The position numbers and the translations under genes were made by a program. The notes under the pieces were generated by a model. That model was not told the DNA's origin and ran no database searches. It saw only the letters and a program-made list of their open reading frames with translations. From assembly GCA_028818755.1 (NCBI GenBank), contig JAPPNF010000011.1, forward strand, positions 1 through 64,000: DNA of 64,000 bases, written 5' to 3'. The stretch comes from Deltaproteobacteria bacterium. GTDB lineage: Bacteria > Desulfobacterota > Binatia > UBA9968 > JAJDTQ01. Below are positions 8,970-17,698 of the stretch, in pieces; position 1 is the stretch's first letter, and each line of letters begins with the position of its first letter.

Positions 8970-9839
8970 ATGCGGAATGCAGAGAAAGATAGCGTTGGAG
9001 CTGTTTTCCAGAAGGAAGAAACCGTCCGGTATGTCTCAATCTGGACCAATAAGGAAGGCGGGGAATTCTTAGTCTCATTGCGAGTGGTACCGGCAGGTCG
9101 TGAGGGTAAGACTGTATACGGACGGACTTTACGTCATGGAGAAGAAGTAGACCCGGATGAAGGAGTACTCGTAAGAGCGGGCGAGCGGTTTGTCTTCAGA
9201 GAGGGAGATCTGACAATTGACGCCCGCGCCGTCGATGAACTCTACAACCCTGAGGAGCGGGGCGGGTACAGGCCGATCTCGAACACCGTTTGGACTTGGC
9301 ACCACTTCACTTCGGAACGACGGAGTTTCTTCTTGTTCATCTTCGCGTTAGCGAAGCGACTCGATGCAACTCACACGAGTTGGGTTGCGGCGCTTGAAAT
9401 CCGAGACCGAGCGCGCGAGGAAAAGGGCATTTCACGACGACGATTACACTTGAGCGAACTGGCGGCGGCTGAGGCGACCGTCGTTCCGCTCGGGCGATGC
9501 TATTCGATGATCCGGACTCTCGTCCGACAACACTGTCCGGAATTGCACATGCCTGAAACGGTAGCGCGAACCTTTGGTGCGGTATGTGAGATGAGAAACG
9601 CGTTTGAACACATAGATGAACGAGCAGAAGGAAAGCTAAAGGTAGGGAGAAAGACGGTAATTGATCCCGACGCGTTCACGATCTTCGATCAACCGGACTT
9701 CATCGGGTCCGGTATATTGCGGTATAAGGCGTTTCAGTTGAATTTCGAATCAGACGTGCTTGCAGCCCTTATCGAGTGTCGGGGGTTGGTGTTAGCGGCG
9801 ATCAGAGCGCGGGTCCGGGCAAGAGCACGACTTGACTAG
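8970..9839 (+). CDS. Uncharacterised 289-aa protein with HEPN-like RNAFEH motif
   Basis: The N-terminal half (about residues 15-110) looks beta-rich. The C-terminal half looks helical and contains MRNAFEH with R209 and H214, matching the R-N-x3-H pattern of HEPN ribonuclease domains found in many abortive-infection proteins. The family of the whole protein is not recognised. ATG 8970 is chosen over the track's GTG 8904 because GGAG sits 7 nt upstream. It lies between the defence helicase and the ribosomal protein operon in a stretch of lower GC. A toxin or defence effector is plausible, but the motif is short and could be structural. Confidence 0.6.
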   Translation: MRNAEKDSVGAVFQKEETVRYVSIWTNKEGGEFLVSLRVVPAGREGKTVYGRTLRHGEEVDPDEGVLVRAGERFVFREGDLTIDARAVDELYNPEERGGYRPISNTVWTWHHFTSERRSFFLFIFALAKRLDATHTSWVAALEIRDRAREEKGISRRRLHLSELAAAEATVVPLGRCYSMIRTLVRQHCPELHMPETVARTFGAVCEMRNAFEHIDERAEGKLKVGRKTVIDPDAFTIFDQPDFIGSGILRYKAFQLNFESDVLAALIECRGLVLAAIRARVRARARLD

Positions 9840-9964
9840 ATGACGAGCAAGCCGCCTATGGGTGCTTAATTTGTGATCCGGACTGAACCTTTTGCAAGAC
9901 GTACGCTAGACGACGAAGTTTTGGGCCCGCCCACGCCGGATTCCGAAGGAACCGGCGCGAGCGT

Positions 9965-9993
9965 TTGACATCACCCACCTTCTCCATTACAAA
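9965..9993 (+). promoter_or_regulatory. Sigma70-type promoter for rplU-rpmA
   Basis: TTGACA at 9965-9970, a 17-nt spacer, then TACAAA at 9988-9993. The predicted transcription start (about 10000) is only a few bases before the rplU ATG at 10005, leaving no room for a Shine-Dalgarno sequence. Confidence 0.6.
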
Positions 9994-10004
9994 GTCATGC
10001 AACT

Positions 10005-10328
10005 ATGGGACGTTATGCGGTCGTAAAGACGGGCGGCAAGCAATACCGGGTGGCCGAGGGCGAACTGGTCGATGTTGAGCGCCTGAGCGGGGAAGTCGGC
10101 GCCACGGTGACCCTTGGTGAGGTGTTGCTGGTGAGCGGCGGCGAGGACGAGCAGGCCCGGATCGGCACCCCCACGGTGGACCAGGCCCAGGTCACCGCCG
10201 AGATCGTCGAGCAGGGGCTCGACAAGAAGATCATCGTCTTCAAGAAGAAGCGGCGGAAGGGCTACAAGCGCAAACAGGGCCACCGCCAGCAGCAGACCAC
10301 CCTTAGAATCGTCGAAATCCAGGCGTAA
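10005..10328 (+). CDS. rplU: 50S ribosomal protein L21
   Basis: L21 binds 23S rRNA (with L20) in the large ribosomal subunit. The N-terminus reads [13 protein letters not shown], the family signature, and the length of 107 aa matches the usual 100-105 aa plus a small extension. The C-terminal lysine-rich tail [15 protein letters not shown] is also typical. It is the first gene of the conserved rplU-rpmA pair, with rpmA 13 bp downstream. No ribosome-binding site precedes ATG 10005; a promoter ends 11 nt upstream, so the mRNA may be leaderless. Confidence 0.97.
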   Translation: MGRYAVVKTGGKQYRVAEGELVDVERLSGEVGATVTLGEVLLVSGGEDEQARIGTPTVDQAQVTAEIVEQGLDKKIIVFKKKRRKGYKRKQGHRQQQTTLRIVEIQA

Positions 10329-10341
10329 GGCGGAAGAACCG

Positions 10342-10596
10342 ATGGCGCACAAGAAATCAGGCGGAAGCTCGCGCAACGGCCGCGACAGTCACGGACAGAG
10401 GCGCGGCGTCAAGCGTTACGGCGGACAGCACGTCAAGGCGGGCAACATCCTGGTCCGCCAGTTGGGCACCAAGATCCACCCGGGCAAGAACGTCGGCATG
10501 GGGCGGGACTACACCCTGTTCGCCCTGGTCGAGGGCACGGTGGAATATCAACGCTGGGGCCGGTCGCGCAAGCGCGTCGCCATCGTTCCTGCCTGA
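10342..10596 (+). CDS. rpmA: 50S ribosomal protein L27
   Basis: L27 is a small large-subunit protein whose flexible N-terminus reaches the peptidyl-transferase centre. The start [16 protein letters not shown] and the core [14 protein letters not shown] are diagnostic, and 84 aa is normal. The second residue after Met is Ala, so this is the type without the cleavable N-terminal extension seen in Firmicutes. A good GGCGGAAG ribosome-binding site lies upstream. It follows rplU by 13 bp and is followed by a GC-rich stem-loop. Confidence 0.98.
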   Translation: MAHKKSGGSSRNGRDSHGQRRGVKRYGGQHVKAGNILVRQLGTKIHPGKNVGMGRDYTLFALVEGTVEYQRWGRSRKRVAIVPA

Positions 10597-10600
10597 GAAC

Positions 10601-10631
10601 CTCCCGCGCGTGCGAACGCACGCCCGGGGAG
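10601..10631 (+). terminator. GC-rich stem-loop after rpmA (possible terminator or attenuator)
   Basis: CTCCCGCGCGTGCG and CGCACGCCCGGGGAG pair around an AA tip with one bulge. No U-run follows, so it may terminate weakly, stabilise the rplU-rpmA mRNA, or require Rho. Confidence 0.45.
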
Positions 10632-10714
10632 TTCGATCCTCGCGGCCCGGCCGCATCCCATCTCGTATCCCTGTCAACTTTCTCTGGTAACCGCTGTGCG
10701 GCTGATCGCGGTAG

Positions 10715-11803
<1,089 letters not shown>

Positions 11804-11817
11804 AGACACGAAACCTC

Positions 11818-12948
11818 ATGGTTGACCTGAGAGGCAAATACGTTCACGGCGCGAAACGGGTGGTTGTGAAGATCGGGAGCCGCGTCCTTTCTTCCGAGCG
11901 CGGTCTGCACTCGCGGCGTATCGGGAGGCTGGTGCGCGAGCTGGCGGCGCTCCACGATCAAGGGAAGAAGCTCGTGGTGGTCAGCTCCGGCGCTATCGCG
12001 TCGGGCATCAGCCGGCTGGGCCTTGCCAAGCGCCCCACCGACCTGCCGCAAGAGCAGGCGCTGGCGGCGGTCGGGCAGATCCGGCTGATGGCGCTGTACG
12101 AGAACTCCTTCGCCGGCTATGGGAAGCACGTGGGGCAGGTGCTGCTGACCCACGAAGACCTGGCCAACCGCAAGCGCTACCTCAACGCCAAGCACACGCT
12201 CAAGACCCTCCTGGACTGGGACATCATCCCCATCGTCAACGAAAACGATACCGTTGCGGTGGAGGAGGTGAAGTTCGGCGACAACGACCAGTTGTCCGCG
12301 CTGGTGGCCACACTCATGGAGATGGACCTGCTGGTGATTCTGAGCGACGTCGACGGGGTGTATGACCGCGATCCCAGGTCCAGCGACGAGGCTCGGCTGA
12401 TGCCCGTGGTGACCGATCTCGCCACGGCCAAGAAGGTGGCCCAGGACGCGCAACCGTCGGATCTGGGGCGGGGCGGCATGTACTCGAAGCTCTGTGCCGC
12501 GGAGCAGGCGAGCCAGGCCGGCATTCCCACCGTCATCGCCAGCGGCCGGGAGCGGGAGGTCCTGAACGGCTTGTTCGAAAGCGGCCGCGAGTCGGGTACC
12601 CTGGTGTTGCCCGAGGAGAACCGCCTCACCAGCCGCAAGCACTGGATCCTCTACAATCTCAAGCCCTCCGGTGCGGTGATGGTGGACAACGGCGCCTGCG
12701 CTGCGGTGACAGCCAGGGGCAAGAGCCTGCTGCCGTCGGGAGTGCGGGAGATCCGCGGCTCCTTCGGGGCCGGCGAGTGCGTGAGTTGCGTCGACGACAG
12801 CGGCCGCGAGTTCGCCCGCGGCCTGGTGAACTACAGCTCGCAGGAGCTGCACAAGATAAAGGGATCGCACTCGGGCAAGATCGAGGCCATCCTGGGGTAC
12901 AAGGCCTACGACGAGATCATCCACCGGGACGATCTCGTGCTGGTATAG
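11818..12948 (+). CDS. proB: Glutamate 5-kinase
   Basis: This enzyme phosphorylates glutamate to gamma-glutamyl phosphate, the first step of proline synthesis. The amino-acid kinase domain (about residues 12-255) includes VVKIGSRVL, VVVSSGAIASG, NENDTVAVEE and a kinase core with DVDGVYDRDP and GRGGMYSKL. A C-terminal PUA domain (about 275-355) is present, for a total of 376 aa, as in the full-length family. It is co-directional with obgE. Its normal partner proA is displaced about 1.8 kb downstream by a restriction-modification cassette. Confidence 0.97.
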   Translation: MVDLRGKYVHGAKRVVVKIGSRVLSSERGLHSRRIGRLVRELAALHDQGKKLVVVSSGAIASGISRLGLAKRPTDLPQEQALAAVGQIRLMALYENSFAGYGKHVGQVLLTHEDLANRKRYLNAKHTLKTLLDWDIIPIVNENDTVAVEEVKFGDNDQLSALVATLMEMDLLVILSDVDGVYDRDPRSSDEARLMPVVTDLATAKKVAQDAQPSDLGRGGMYSKLCAAEQASQAGIPTVIASGREREVLNGLFESGRESGTLVLPEENRLTSRKHWILYNLKPSGAVMVDNGACAAVTARGKSLLPSGVREIRGSFGAGECVSCVDDSGREFARGLVNYSSQELHKIKGSHSGKIEAILGYKAYDEIIHRDDLVLV

Positions 12949-12956
12949 TTCAGCGT

Positions 12957-13037
12957 ATGTGGTCCAAGAGAATTTCCGCAGATCGACTGCTCAAGGCCTG
13001 CGAAAAGGCCAACTTGGGTAGTGTTCTCGGGAGATAA
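12957..13037 (+). CDS. Possible 26-codon mini-ORF between proB and methyltransferase
   Basis: ATG at 12957 to TAA at 13037 would encode MWSKRISADRLLKACEKANL plus six residues. There is no clear ribosome-binding site, and it ends 13 bp before the methyltransferase ATG, whose AGAGGAAG site overlaps the gap. It could be a leader peptide, a remnant of the gene originally following proB, or chance. Confidence 0.2.
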   Translation: MWSKRISADRLLKACEKANLGSVLGR

Positions 13038-13050
13038 GAAGAGGAAGCCG

Positions 13051-14025
13051 ATGCAGGAACGTGCTCCCAGGAACCGGACTCTGTCGTGCACCGACGAGGA
13101 AGTGATGGCGTTGTCGCGTGACATTATGCACGTGAAATCGACCATTGCCCTGTCGGACATCGAAGGGCGGCTCTTGTCAGGAGACATCTTTGAGTTGGCG
13201 AGATATCTCCCGTCTGCGTTTGTCGATCTCCTCATTCTGGATCCACCGTACAACCTTTCCAAGAACTACGACGGCAACCTGTTCAAACGGAAAGAACAAG
13301 ACGAATATCAGTCTTGGTTTGACGGTGTTGTCGACTTGTTGGATCCGATGCTGAAGCCGGATTCGACGATTTACGTGTGCGCCGATTGGAAGACGTCTAC
13401 ACTCGTGTTGCCGATCCTGGAATCCAGATTCCACGTCCGTAACAGGATTACCTGGGAACGGGAGAAGGGGCGCGGCGCCAAAATGAATTGGAAGAACAAC
13501 ACAGAGGATATCTGGTTTTGTACAAAATCGGATCGGTATTATTTTGATGTTGACGCGGTCAAGCTGAAACGTCGGGTCCTCGCGCCATACAGGGTCGATG
13601 GACGGCCGAAGGATTGGGTTCAAGAAGAAGATGGCAACTACCGCCTTACCTATCCCTCCAATATCTGGACTGATGTGACGGTCCCGTTCTGGTCCATGTC
13701 GGAGAACACAGATCACCCTACTCAGAAACCGGAGAAGTTGATGGCGAAACTGATCCTTGCCAGTTCGAAAAAGGGAGGTTTCGTGTTCGACCCCTTCCTC
13801 GGCAGCGGAACGAGTGTGGTCGTAGCGGCGAAGCTGCAAAGACGCTGGTGTGGAGTGGACATCAATACTCGTTACTTGTGCTTGGCGCACAAGCGCGTGA
13901 CCGCTGCGAAAGAGGACTCGACTATCCAGGGCTATGAGAAGGGCGTGTTCTGGGAGAGAAACTCGACGGCCGGCCAGCGCACCCAGAACAAGTTGAACGA
14001 ACGTCAGGAAACCCTGTTCTCATGA
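13051..14025 (+). CDS. Type II DNA methyltransferase, beta-class (probably N6-adenine)
   Basis: About 324 aa. Catalytic motif IV DPPYNLSKNY is near residue 64 and precedes the S-adenosylmethionine motif FDPFLGSGTS (near 246-255), the order of beta-class enzymes; DPPY favours N6-adenine methylation, though N4-cytosine is not excluded. HPTQKPEKLM is the usual segment before motif I. ATG 13051 is chosen over GTG 13021 because AGAGGAAG precedes it. Its stop overlaps the next gene's start (ATGA), the expected arrangement of a methyltransferase with its cognate nuclease. GC is lower than in proB and proA on either side. The recognition sequence cannot be read from the protein. Confidence 0.92.
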   Translation: MQERAPRNRTLSCTDEEVMALSRDIMHVKSTIALSDIEGRLLSGDIFELARYLPSAFVDLLILDPPYNLSKNYDGNLFKRKEQDEYQSWFDGVVDLLDPMLKPDSTIYVCADWKTSTLVLPILESRFHVRNRITWEREKGRGAKMNWKNNTEDIWFCTKSDRYYFDVDAVKLKRRVLAPYRVDGRPKDWVQEEDGNYRLTYPSNIWTDVTVPFWSMSENTDHPTQKPEKLMAKLILASSKKGGFVFDPFLGSGTSVVVAAKLQRRWCGVDINTRYLCLAHKRVTAAKEDSTIQGYEKGVFWERNSTAGQRTQNKLNERQETLFS

Positions 14026-14690
14026 GGTCCCGTTTTTACTACGAGGGGCACCATCAAGCGGTGGCATCGGCAGTCAGAGACTACGTCAATTCATCTCAGG
14101 ACTTTCTCTCGCCGCACACCGCCGGAAGCCCGAGAGCGGCGGGCGACGCGATCGAAGCGCTTGTTGCAGAGAAGTTTGGCGGTTTTCTGGGCGATTGGTG
14201 CACCGAGTATTCGAGAGAGTTCGCTCGTCGCGCCATGGCGGACATGGCCTTCACCGACAAGGAGGGCATCTACTCTGTAGTGGATGTCAAGACACACAGA
14301 GAAGACGCCCGATTCAGCATGCCCAACCTCACGTCTGTGGATCGGCTGGCCCGATTCTACGAGTCAGATGCCAATGTCTTCTCACTTCTGATGATCAAGT
14401 ATGCGATTGAAGACACCAGTGTCACGGTGTCGGAGGTGGTGTTCTGTCCCATTGAATTCTTGGATTGGTCGTGTCTGACTGTCGGCGCGCTTGGTTGGGG
14501 CCAGATCCAGATAGCGAACTCCAACAACATTCGCGTGATCGAGCGATATTCGAGGAAGGAATGGATGTTGCAGTTATGTGATGCATTGCTGACGTTCTAT
14601 CCGAAGGAAATTGGCAAGATACAAGACAGGATCGAGCGTTTTAGTGATGTGCGGAAGTACTGGGAAGCGAAGGAAGACTTATGGCGCTGA
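14022..14690 (+). CDS. Probable type II restriction endonuclease
   Basis: A 222-aa protein of no family I can name, overlapping the methyltransferase by 4 bp. A plausible PD-(D/E)XK core is visible: D74 in RRAMADMAF, then D88-V-K90 in VVDVKTHRED. The downstream KYAIED and SEVVFCPIEF look like core strands. Position, size and lower GC match a cognate restriction enzyme; the catalytic assignment is inference from spacing. The proA ribosome-binding site follows the stop almost directly, so the cassette is likely read through into proA. Confidence 0.75.
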   Translation: MRSRFYYEGHHQAVASAVRDYVNSSQDFLSPHTAGSPRAAGDAIEALVAEKFGGFLGDWCTEYSREFARRAMADMAFTDKEGIYSVVDVKTHREDARFSMPNLTSVDRLARFYESDANVFSLLMIKYAIEDTSVTVSEVVFCPIEFLDWSCLTVGALGWGQIQIANSNNIRVIERYSRKEWMLQLCDALLTFYPKEIGKIQDRIERFSDVRKYWEAKEDLWR

Positions 14691-14712
14691 CGACGTCAGG
14701 ATGGGAGTCGCC

Positions 14713-15969
14713 ATGGCAGTAGCCGAGGAAGCAATCGCCATCGGGCAAAGGGCCAGGGACGCGGCCGGGGCGCTGGCCAATCTTTCCACGGACCTCAAGA
14801 ACGAGGCCCTTGTGGCCATGGCGGACGGCATCGAGGCGCGGCAGGACTTCCTGCTCGCCGAGAACGCGAAGGACGTCGCCGGAGCGAAAAAAAAGGGCAT
14901 TTCCAAGGCGGTGATCGACCGCCTCACACTGAATCCCCAACGGGTGGCGGCCATGGCCGCGGCCATTCGGGACATCGTCGGCCTGCCCGACCCCGTGCGG
15001 CAGGTGACCCGGCAGTGGCAGCGCCCTAACGGCCTCGAGGTGGGTAAGATGCGCATCCCGCTGGGGGTCATCACGATCATCTACGAGGCCCGGCCGAACG
15101 TCACCGCGGACGCCGCGTCGCTGTGCATCAAGTCGGGCAACGCCGTCATCCTCAGGGGCAGCAGCGATGCAAAGCATTCCAATCAGGCCATCGGCGACGT
15201 ATTGCGGGAGGCGTGCGCCGAGGCCGGCGCGCCTGAAGACGCCGTGCAGGTGGTAGCGTCCACCGACCGGGCGATGATCAACGAGCTGCTCAAGCTCGAG
15301 GAGTACGTGGACCTGGTCATCCCGCGCGGCGGCGAGGAACTGATCCGTTTCGTCGCGGCCAACTCCCTGGTGCCGGTGGTCAAGCACTACAAGGGCGTGT
15401 GCCACGTCTACGTCGACAGCGACGCCGACCTGGACATGGCGGAACGGATTTCCCTCAACGCCAAGGTCCAGCGACCGTCGGTGTGCAATGCCATGGAGAC
15501 GCTGCTGGTGCACGAGGCGGTGGCGCCGCGGTTCCTGCCCGATGTGATCGGCAAGCTCAGGGAGAGCGGCGTGGAGGTGCGCGGTTGCGACAAGACCCGG
15601 GCGCTGGTCGGCGGAATCCCGGCGGCCAGCGAGGCGGACTGGCACGAGGAATACCTGGACCTGGTGCTGGCGGTGCGGGTGGTGGCGGACATGGACGAAG
15701 CCATCGAGCACATCCGGCAATACGGTTCGGATCACACCGAGACCATCGTGACCGCCGACCGCGGCAAGGCCGAGGAGTTCATCGCGCGGGTCAACTCGTC
15801 GGCGGTGCTGGTCAACGCCTCCACGCGCTTCAACGACGGCGGCGAGCTCGGCCTCGGCGCCGAGATCGGCATCAGCACCAGCAAGATCCACGCCTTCGGC
15901 CCCATGGGGCTGGAAGAGCTCACGAGCACCAAGTTCTTCGTCTACGGCGATGGACAGGTCCGCACCTAG
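14713..15969 (+). CDS. proA: Gamma-glutamyl phosphate reductase
   Basis: Reduces gamma-glutamyl phosphate to glutamate semialdehyde with NADPH, the second step of proline synthesis. It is an aldehyde-dehydrogenase-fold enzyme with IYEARPNVTADAASL, the cofactor-region IKSGNAVILRG, the catalytic-cysteine region VQRPSVCNAMETLLV, and the C-terminal FGPMGLEELTS. ATG 14713, with GGGAG 5 nt upstream, gives 418 aa, the family norm; ATG 14701 is a possible alternative, and the track start GTG 14611 would overlap the restriction gene. It is separated from proB by the inserted R-M pair and followed by a dispersed palindrome, then nadD. Confidence 0.97.
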   Translation: MAVAEEAIAIGQRARDAAGALANLSTDLKNEALVAMADGIEARQDFLLAENAKDVAGAKKKGISKAVIDRLTLNPQRVAAMAAAIRDIVGLPDPVRQVTRQWQRPNGLEVGKMRIPLGVITIIYEARPNVTADAASLCIKSGNAVILRGSSDAKHSNQAIGDVLREACAEAGAPEDAVQVVASTDRAMINELLKLEEYVDLVIPRGGEELIRFVAANSLVPVVKHYKGVCHVYVDSDADLDMAERISLNAKVQRPSVCNAMETLLVHEAVAPRFLPDVIGKLRESGVEVRGCDKTRALVGGIPAASEADWHEEYLDLVLAVRVVADMDEAIEHIRQYGSDHTETIVTADRGKAEEFIARVNSSAVLVNASTRFNDGGELGLGAEIGISTSKIHAFGPMGLEELTSTKFFVYGDGQVRT

Positions 15970-15979
15970 TCGTGTTTTG

Positions 15980-16012
15980 CCCTCTCCCTCTGGGAGAGGG
16001 TCAGGGTGAGGG
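15980..16012. repeat. Dispersed palindrome, family A copy 1
   Basis: CCCTCTCCCTCTGGGAGAGG followed by GTCAGGGTGAGGG, between proA and nadD. The same unit recurs twice, inverted, at 29666-29753 and once, degenerate, at 49522-49553. It resembles REP-type intergenic palindromes. Confidence 0.75.
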
Positions 16013-16019
16013 CTTCCCC

Positions 16020-16697
16020 ATGAGACTCGGCCTGTTCGGCGGCACATTCGACCCGGTCCACCTCGGCCACCTGAGGAGCGCCGAGGAGGTGAAAGAGGAG
16101 TACGCGCTGGACGAGGTCAGCTTCGTGCCGTGCGGCGTGCCGCCGCACCGGAGCGGCAGGCCGGGAGCGGCGCCGCAGCACCGGCTGGAGATGGTGCGGC
16201 TTGCGGTGGCGGACAGGCCGGGACTCGGCGTTTCCGATATCGAGGTCGCCCGCCCGGGCGCCTCCTATTCCATCGACACCGTGCGCCATTTCCTGACCAC
16301 GCTCGGGCCGGGCGACGACCTGTTCCTGATCCTGGGCCTCGACGCCTTCCTGCTCATCGGTTCCTGGAAGGATTGGCGCGAGCTGTTGTCCCTCGCGCAC
16401 GTCATCGTGACCTCGCGGCCGGGCTTCGGGGACGAGCTGCCTTACGAGAAAATTCCCGTTGTCGTGCGGGAGGCGTTTTGTTATCATGCGTTTCGCTTCG
16501 AAGGGCCGGTCCGGTCCGGCTTCCGGAACGAGCTCGGCAAGGAGATCCTGTTCAAGCGCTTGACGGATGTCTCCGTGTCCGCCTCGGCCATCCGGGAACT
16601 CCTTGGAAAGGGGAAATCGATTCGCGGCTTGGTTCCCTCGGAAGTGCAACGCTACGTGGAAGATCAAAACCTCTACAACGAGCCGCCGGAGTCCTAG
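16020..16697 (+). CDS. nadD: Nicotinate-nucleotide adenylyltransferase
   Basis: Transfers AMP to nicotinate mononucleotide to make deamido-NAD. The start MRLGLFGGTFDPVHLGHL carries the nucleotidyltransferase GxFxPxHxGH signature, and SASAIRELLGKG near the C-terminus is the ISxT-like motif. ATG 16020 gives 225 aa, a normal size; the longer track ORF is an out-of-frame extension through proA. The stop codon overlaps the rsfS GTG by one base. The nadD-rsfS pairing is widespread. Confidence 0.96.
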   Translation: MRLGLFGGTFDPVHLGHLRSAEEVKEEYALDEVSFVPCGVPPHRSGRPGAAPQHRLEMVRLAVADRPGLGVSDIEVARPGASYSIDTVRHFLTTLGPGDDLFLILGLDAFLLIGSWKDWRELLSLAHVIVTSRPGFGDELPYEKIPVVVREAFCYHAFRFEGPVRSGFRNELGKEILFKRLTDVSVSASAIRELLGKGKSIRGLVPSEVQRYVEDQNLYNEPPES

Positions 16698-17167
16698 TGT
16701 CTGAAACGCCGGCGCTCGACGCCAAGGAGAAGGCGCTGCTGCTCTGCGGCTTCGCCCTTGAGAAGAAGGCCCAGGATCTCGCCCTCCTGGAGGTCGGCGA
16801 GCTTACCACCATCGCCGACTATTTCATCATCTGCTCCGGTCGTTCCGACCGGCACGTCCAAAGCATCGCGGAAGGGATCAAGGAGGACGGCCGCCCACGC
16901 GGCCTGCGCCCGCTGTCCAGCGAGGGCATCGCCCGGGGCCAATGGGTGCTCATGGACTTCTCCGACGTCCTGATCCACATCTTCTACGAACCCGTGCGCC
17001 GCTTCTACGACCTCGACGGCCTCTGGGCCGGCGCCGCCACGGTGGAGTTGCCGGAGCCGTACGCGAGCGTCGCCAAGCAGTTCACCGGTGATGACGCGCC
17101 CCAGGAGCTCTGGCCGGCGGCGGAAGGCGGTTTCGATTCCCGCTACATCGGAAAGCCGGGGTGTTGA
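16697..17167 (+). CDS. rsfS: Ribosomal silencing factor RsfS
   Basis: RsfS (Iojap/YbeB family) binds L14 and blocks 30S-50S joining during nutrient shortage. The core IADYFIICSGRSDRHVQSIA and the later WVLMDFSDVLIHIFYEPVRR are diagnostic. GTG 16697 overlaps the nadD stop (TAGTG) and gives 156 aa, slightly longer than the usual 105-130 because of a C-terminal tail with no recognisable motif. The rlmH gene that often follows is not present here. Confidence 0.95.
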   Translation: MSETPALDAKEKALLLCGFALEKKAQDLALLEVGELTTIADYFIICSGRSDRHVQSIAEGIKEDGRPRGLRPLSSEGIARGQWVLMDFSDVLIHIFYEPVRRFYDLDGLWAGAATVELPEPYASVAKQFTGDDAPQELWPAAEGGFDSRYIGKPGC

Positions 17168-17212
17168 AGACAGTAAGAATTTCGCGGATCGAGGCACTGG
17201 GCGAAAAGGCAA

Positions 17213-17241
17213 TTGACACCGAGCATTCCATAAGGTAGGGT
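17213..17241 (+). promoter_or_regulatory. Sigma70-type promoter for small membrane protein
   Basis: TTGACA at 17213-17218, 17-nt spacer, TAGGGT at 17236-17241. The -10 box ends 9 nt before ATG 17251, again predicting a leaderless or nearly leaderless mRNA. Confidence 0.5.
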
Positions 17242-17250
17242 TCCACCAGC

Positions 17251-17445
17251 ATGGAATTTATCGAACTCGCCAAGCTCGCTGGTGCCGTCGCCGTTCCGGT
17301 GGTCGCCGTAGCCGGGCTTTTCTACCAGATGATGGCGCACGCCTTGAAGCCGTTCCGCGACGACATCGCCGAACTTCGCAAGGAAGTTCACCAGATCGAC
17401 GTTCGACTTGCCAGGGTCGAAGAGGCCGTGAAAAACCCCGCCTAG
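17251..17445 (+). CDS. Small single-span membrane protein with coiled-coil tail
   Basis: A 64-aa protein with one hydrophobic segment (about residues 8-26, AGAVAVPVVAVAGLFYQMM) and a heptad-like C-terminal helix (about 35-60, ELRKEVHQIDVRLARVEEAV). I do not recognise a family, though the arrangement resembles the two small TREDL-type proteins at 20.5-20.9 kb. Its own promoter lies directly upstream. It is convergent with the tRNA-Glu gene. Confidence 0.6.
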   Translation: MEFIELAKLAGAVAVPVVAVAGLFYQMMAHALKPFRDDIAELRKEVHQIDVRLARVEEAVKNPA

Positions 17446-17465
17446 TGATGCACAAGAAGTTAGGG

Positions 17466-17540
17466 TGGTGATCCCAACGGGACTCGAACCCGTGTTTCTG
17501 GCGTGAGAGGCCAGCGTCCTAACCGCTAGACGATGGGACC
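17466..17540 (-). tRNA. tRNA-Glu (CTC)
   Basis: The minus strand folds as a full cloverleaf: acceptor GGTCCCA with TGGGATC, anticodon stem CTGGC/GCCAG with loop CTCTCAC (anticodon CTC), T-arm ACGGGTTCGAGTCCCGT. CCA is encoded. It lies 1 bp downstream of tRNA-Gln and is probably co-transcribed with it. Confidence 0.96.
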
Positions 17541-17541
17541 G

Positions 17542-17617
17542 TGGCTGAGGAGGTAGGACTCGAACCTACAATCGCCTGATCCAGAGTCAGGTGGCTTACC
17601 AATTAGCCGACTCCTCA
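17542..17617 (-). tRNA. tRNA-Gln (CTG)
   Basis: Minus-strand cloverleaf with acceptor TGAGGAG/CTCCTCA, anticodon stem CCTGA/TCAGG and loop CTCTGGA (anticodon CTG), T-arm GTAGGTTCGAGTCCTAC. CCA is encoded. First gene of a Gln-Glu tRNA operon. Confidence 0.96.
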
Positions 17618-17629
17618 ATGTAATTTCCA

Positions 17630-17658
17630 AGGATAAATCAATCGGTCCTGGGCGTCAA
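17630..17658 (-). promoter_or_regulatory. Promoter of the tRNA-Gln/tRNA-Glu operon
   Basis: On the minus strand TTGACG (17658-17653), a 17-nt spacer, then TATCCT (17635-17630), ending 12 nt before the tRNA-Gln 5' end. Confidence 0.6.
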
Positions 17659-17698
17659 GGTGGGAATCGGTGACGCTCCGTGTCAGGCTAGTCCGGGC

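Noticed and set aside
13051-14690. Methyltransferase as the DruM or DISARM partner of the left-edge helicase
   Set aside because: It is 4 kb away beyond core genes and paired by an ATGA overlap with its own nuclease, so it is a separate type II system.
14611-14712. Earlier GTG start of proA
   Set aside because: It would overlap the restriction gene by 80 bp and exceed the family length; ATG 14713 has GGGAG at the right distance.
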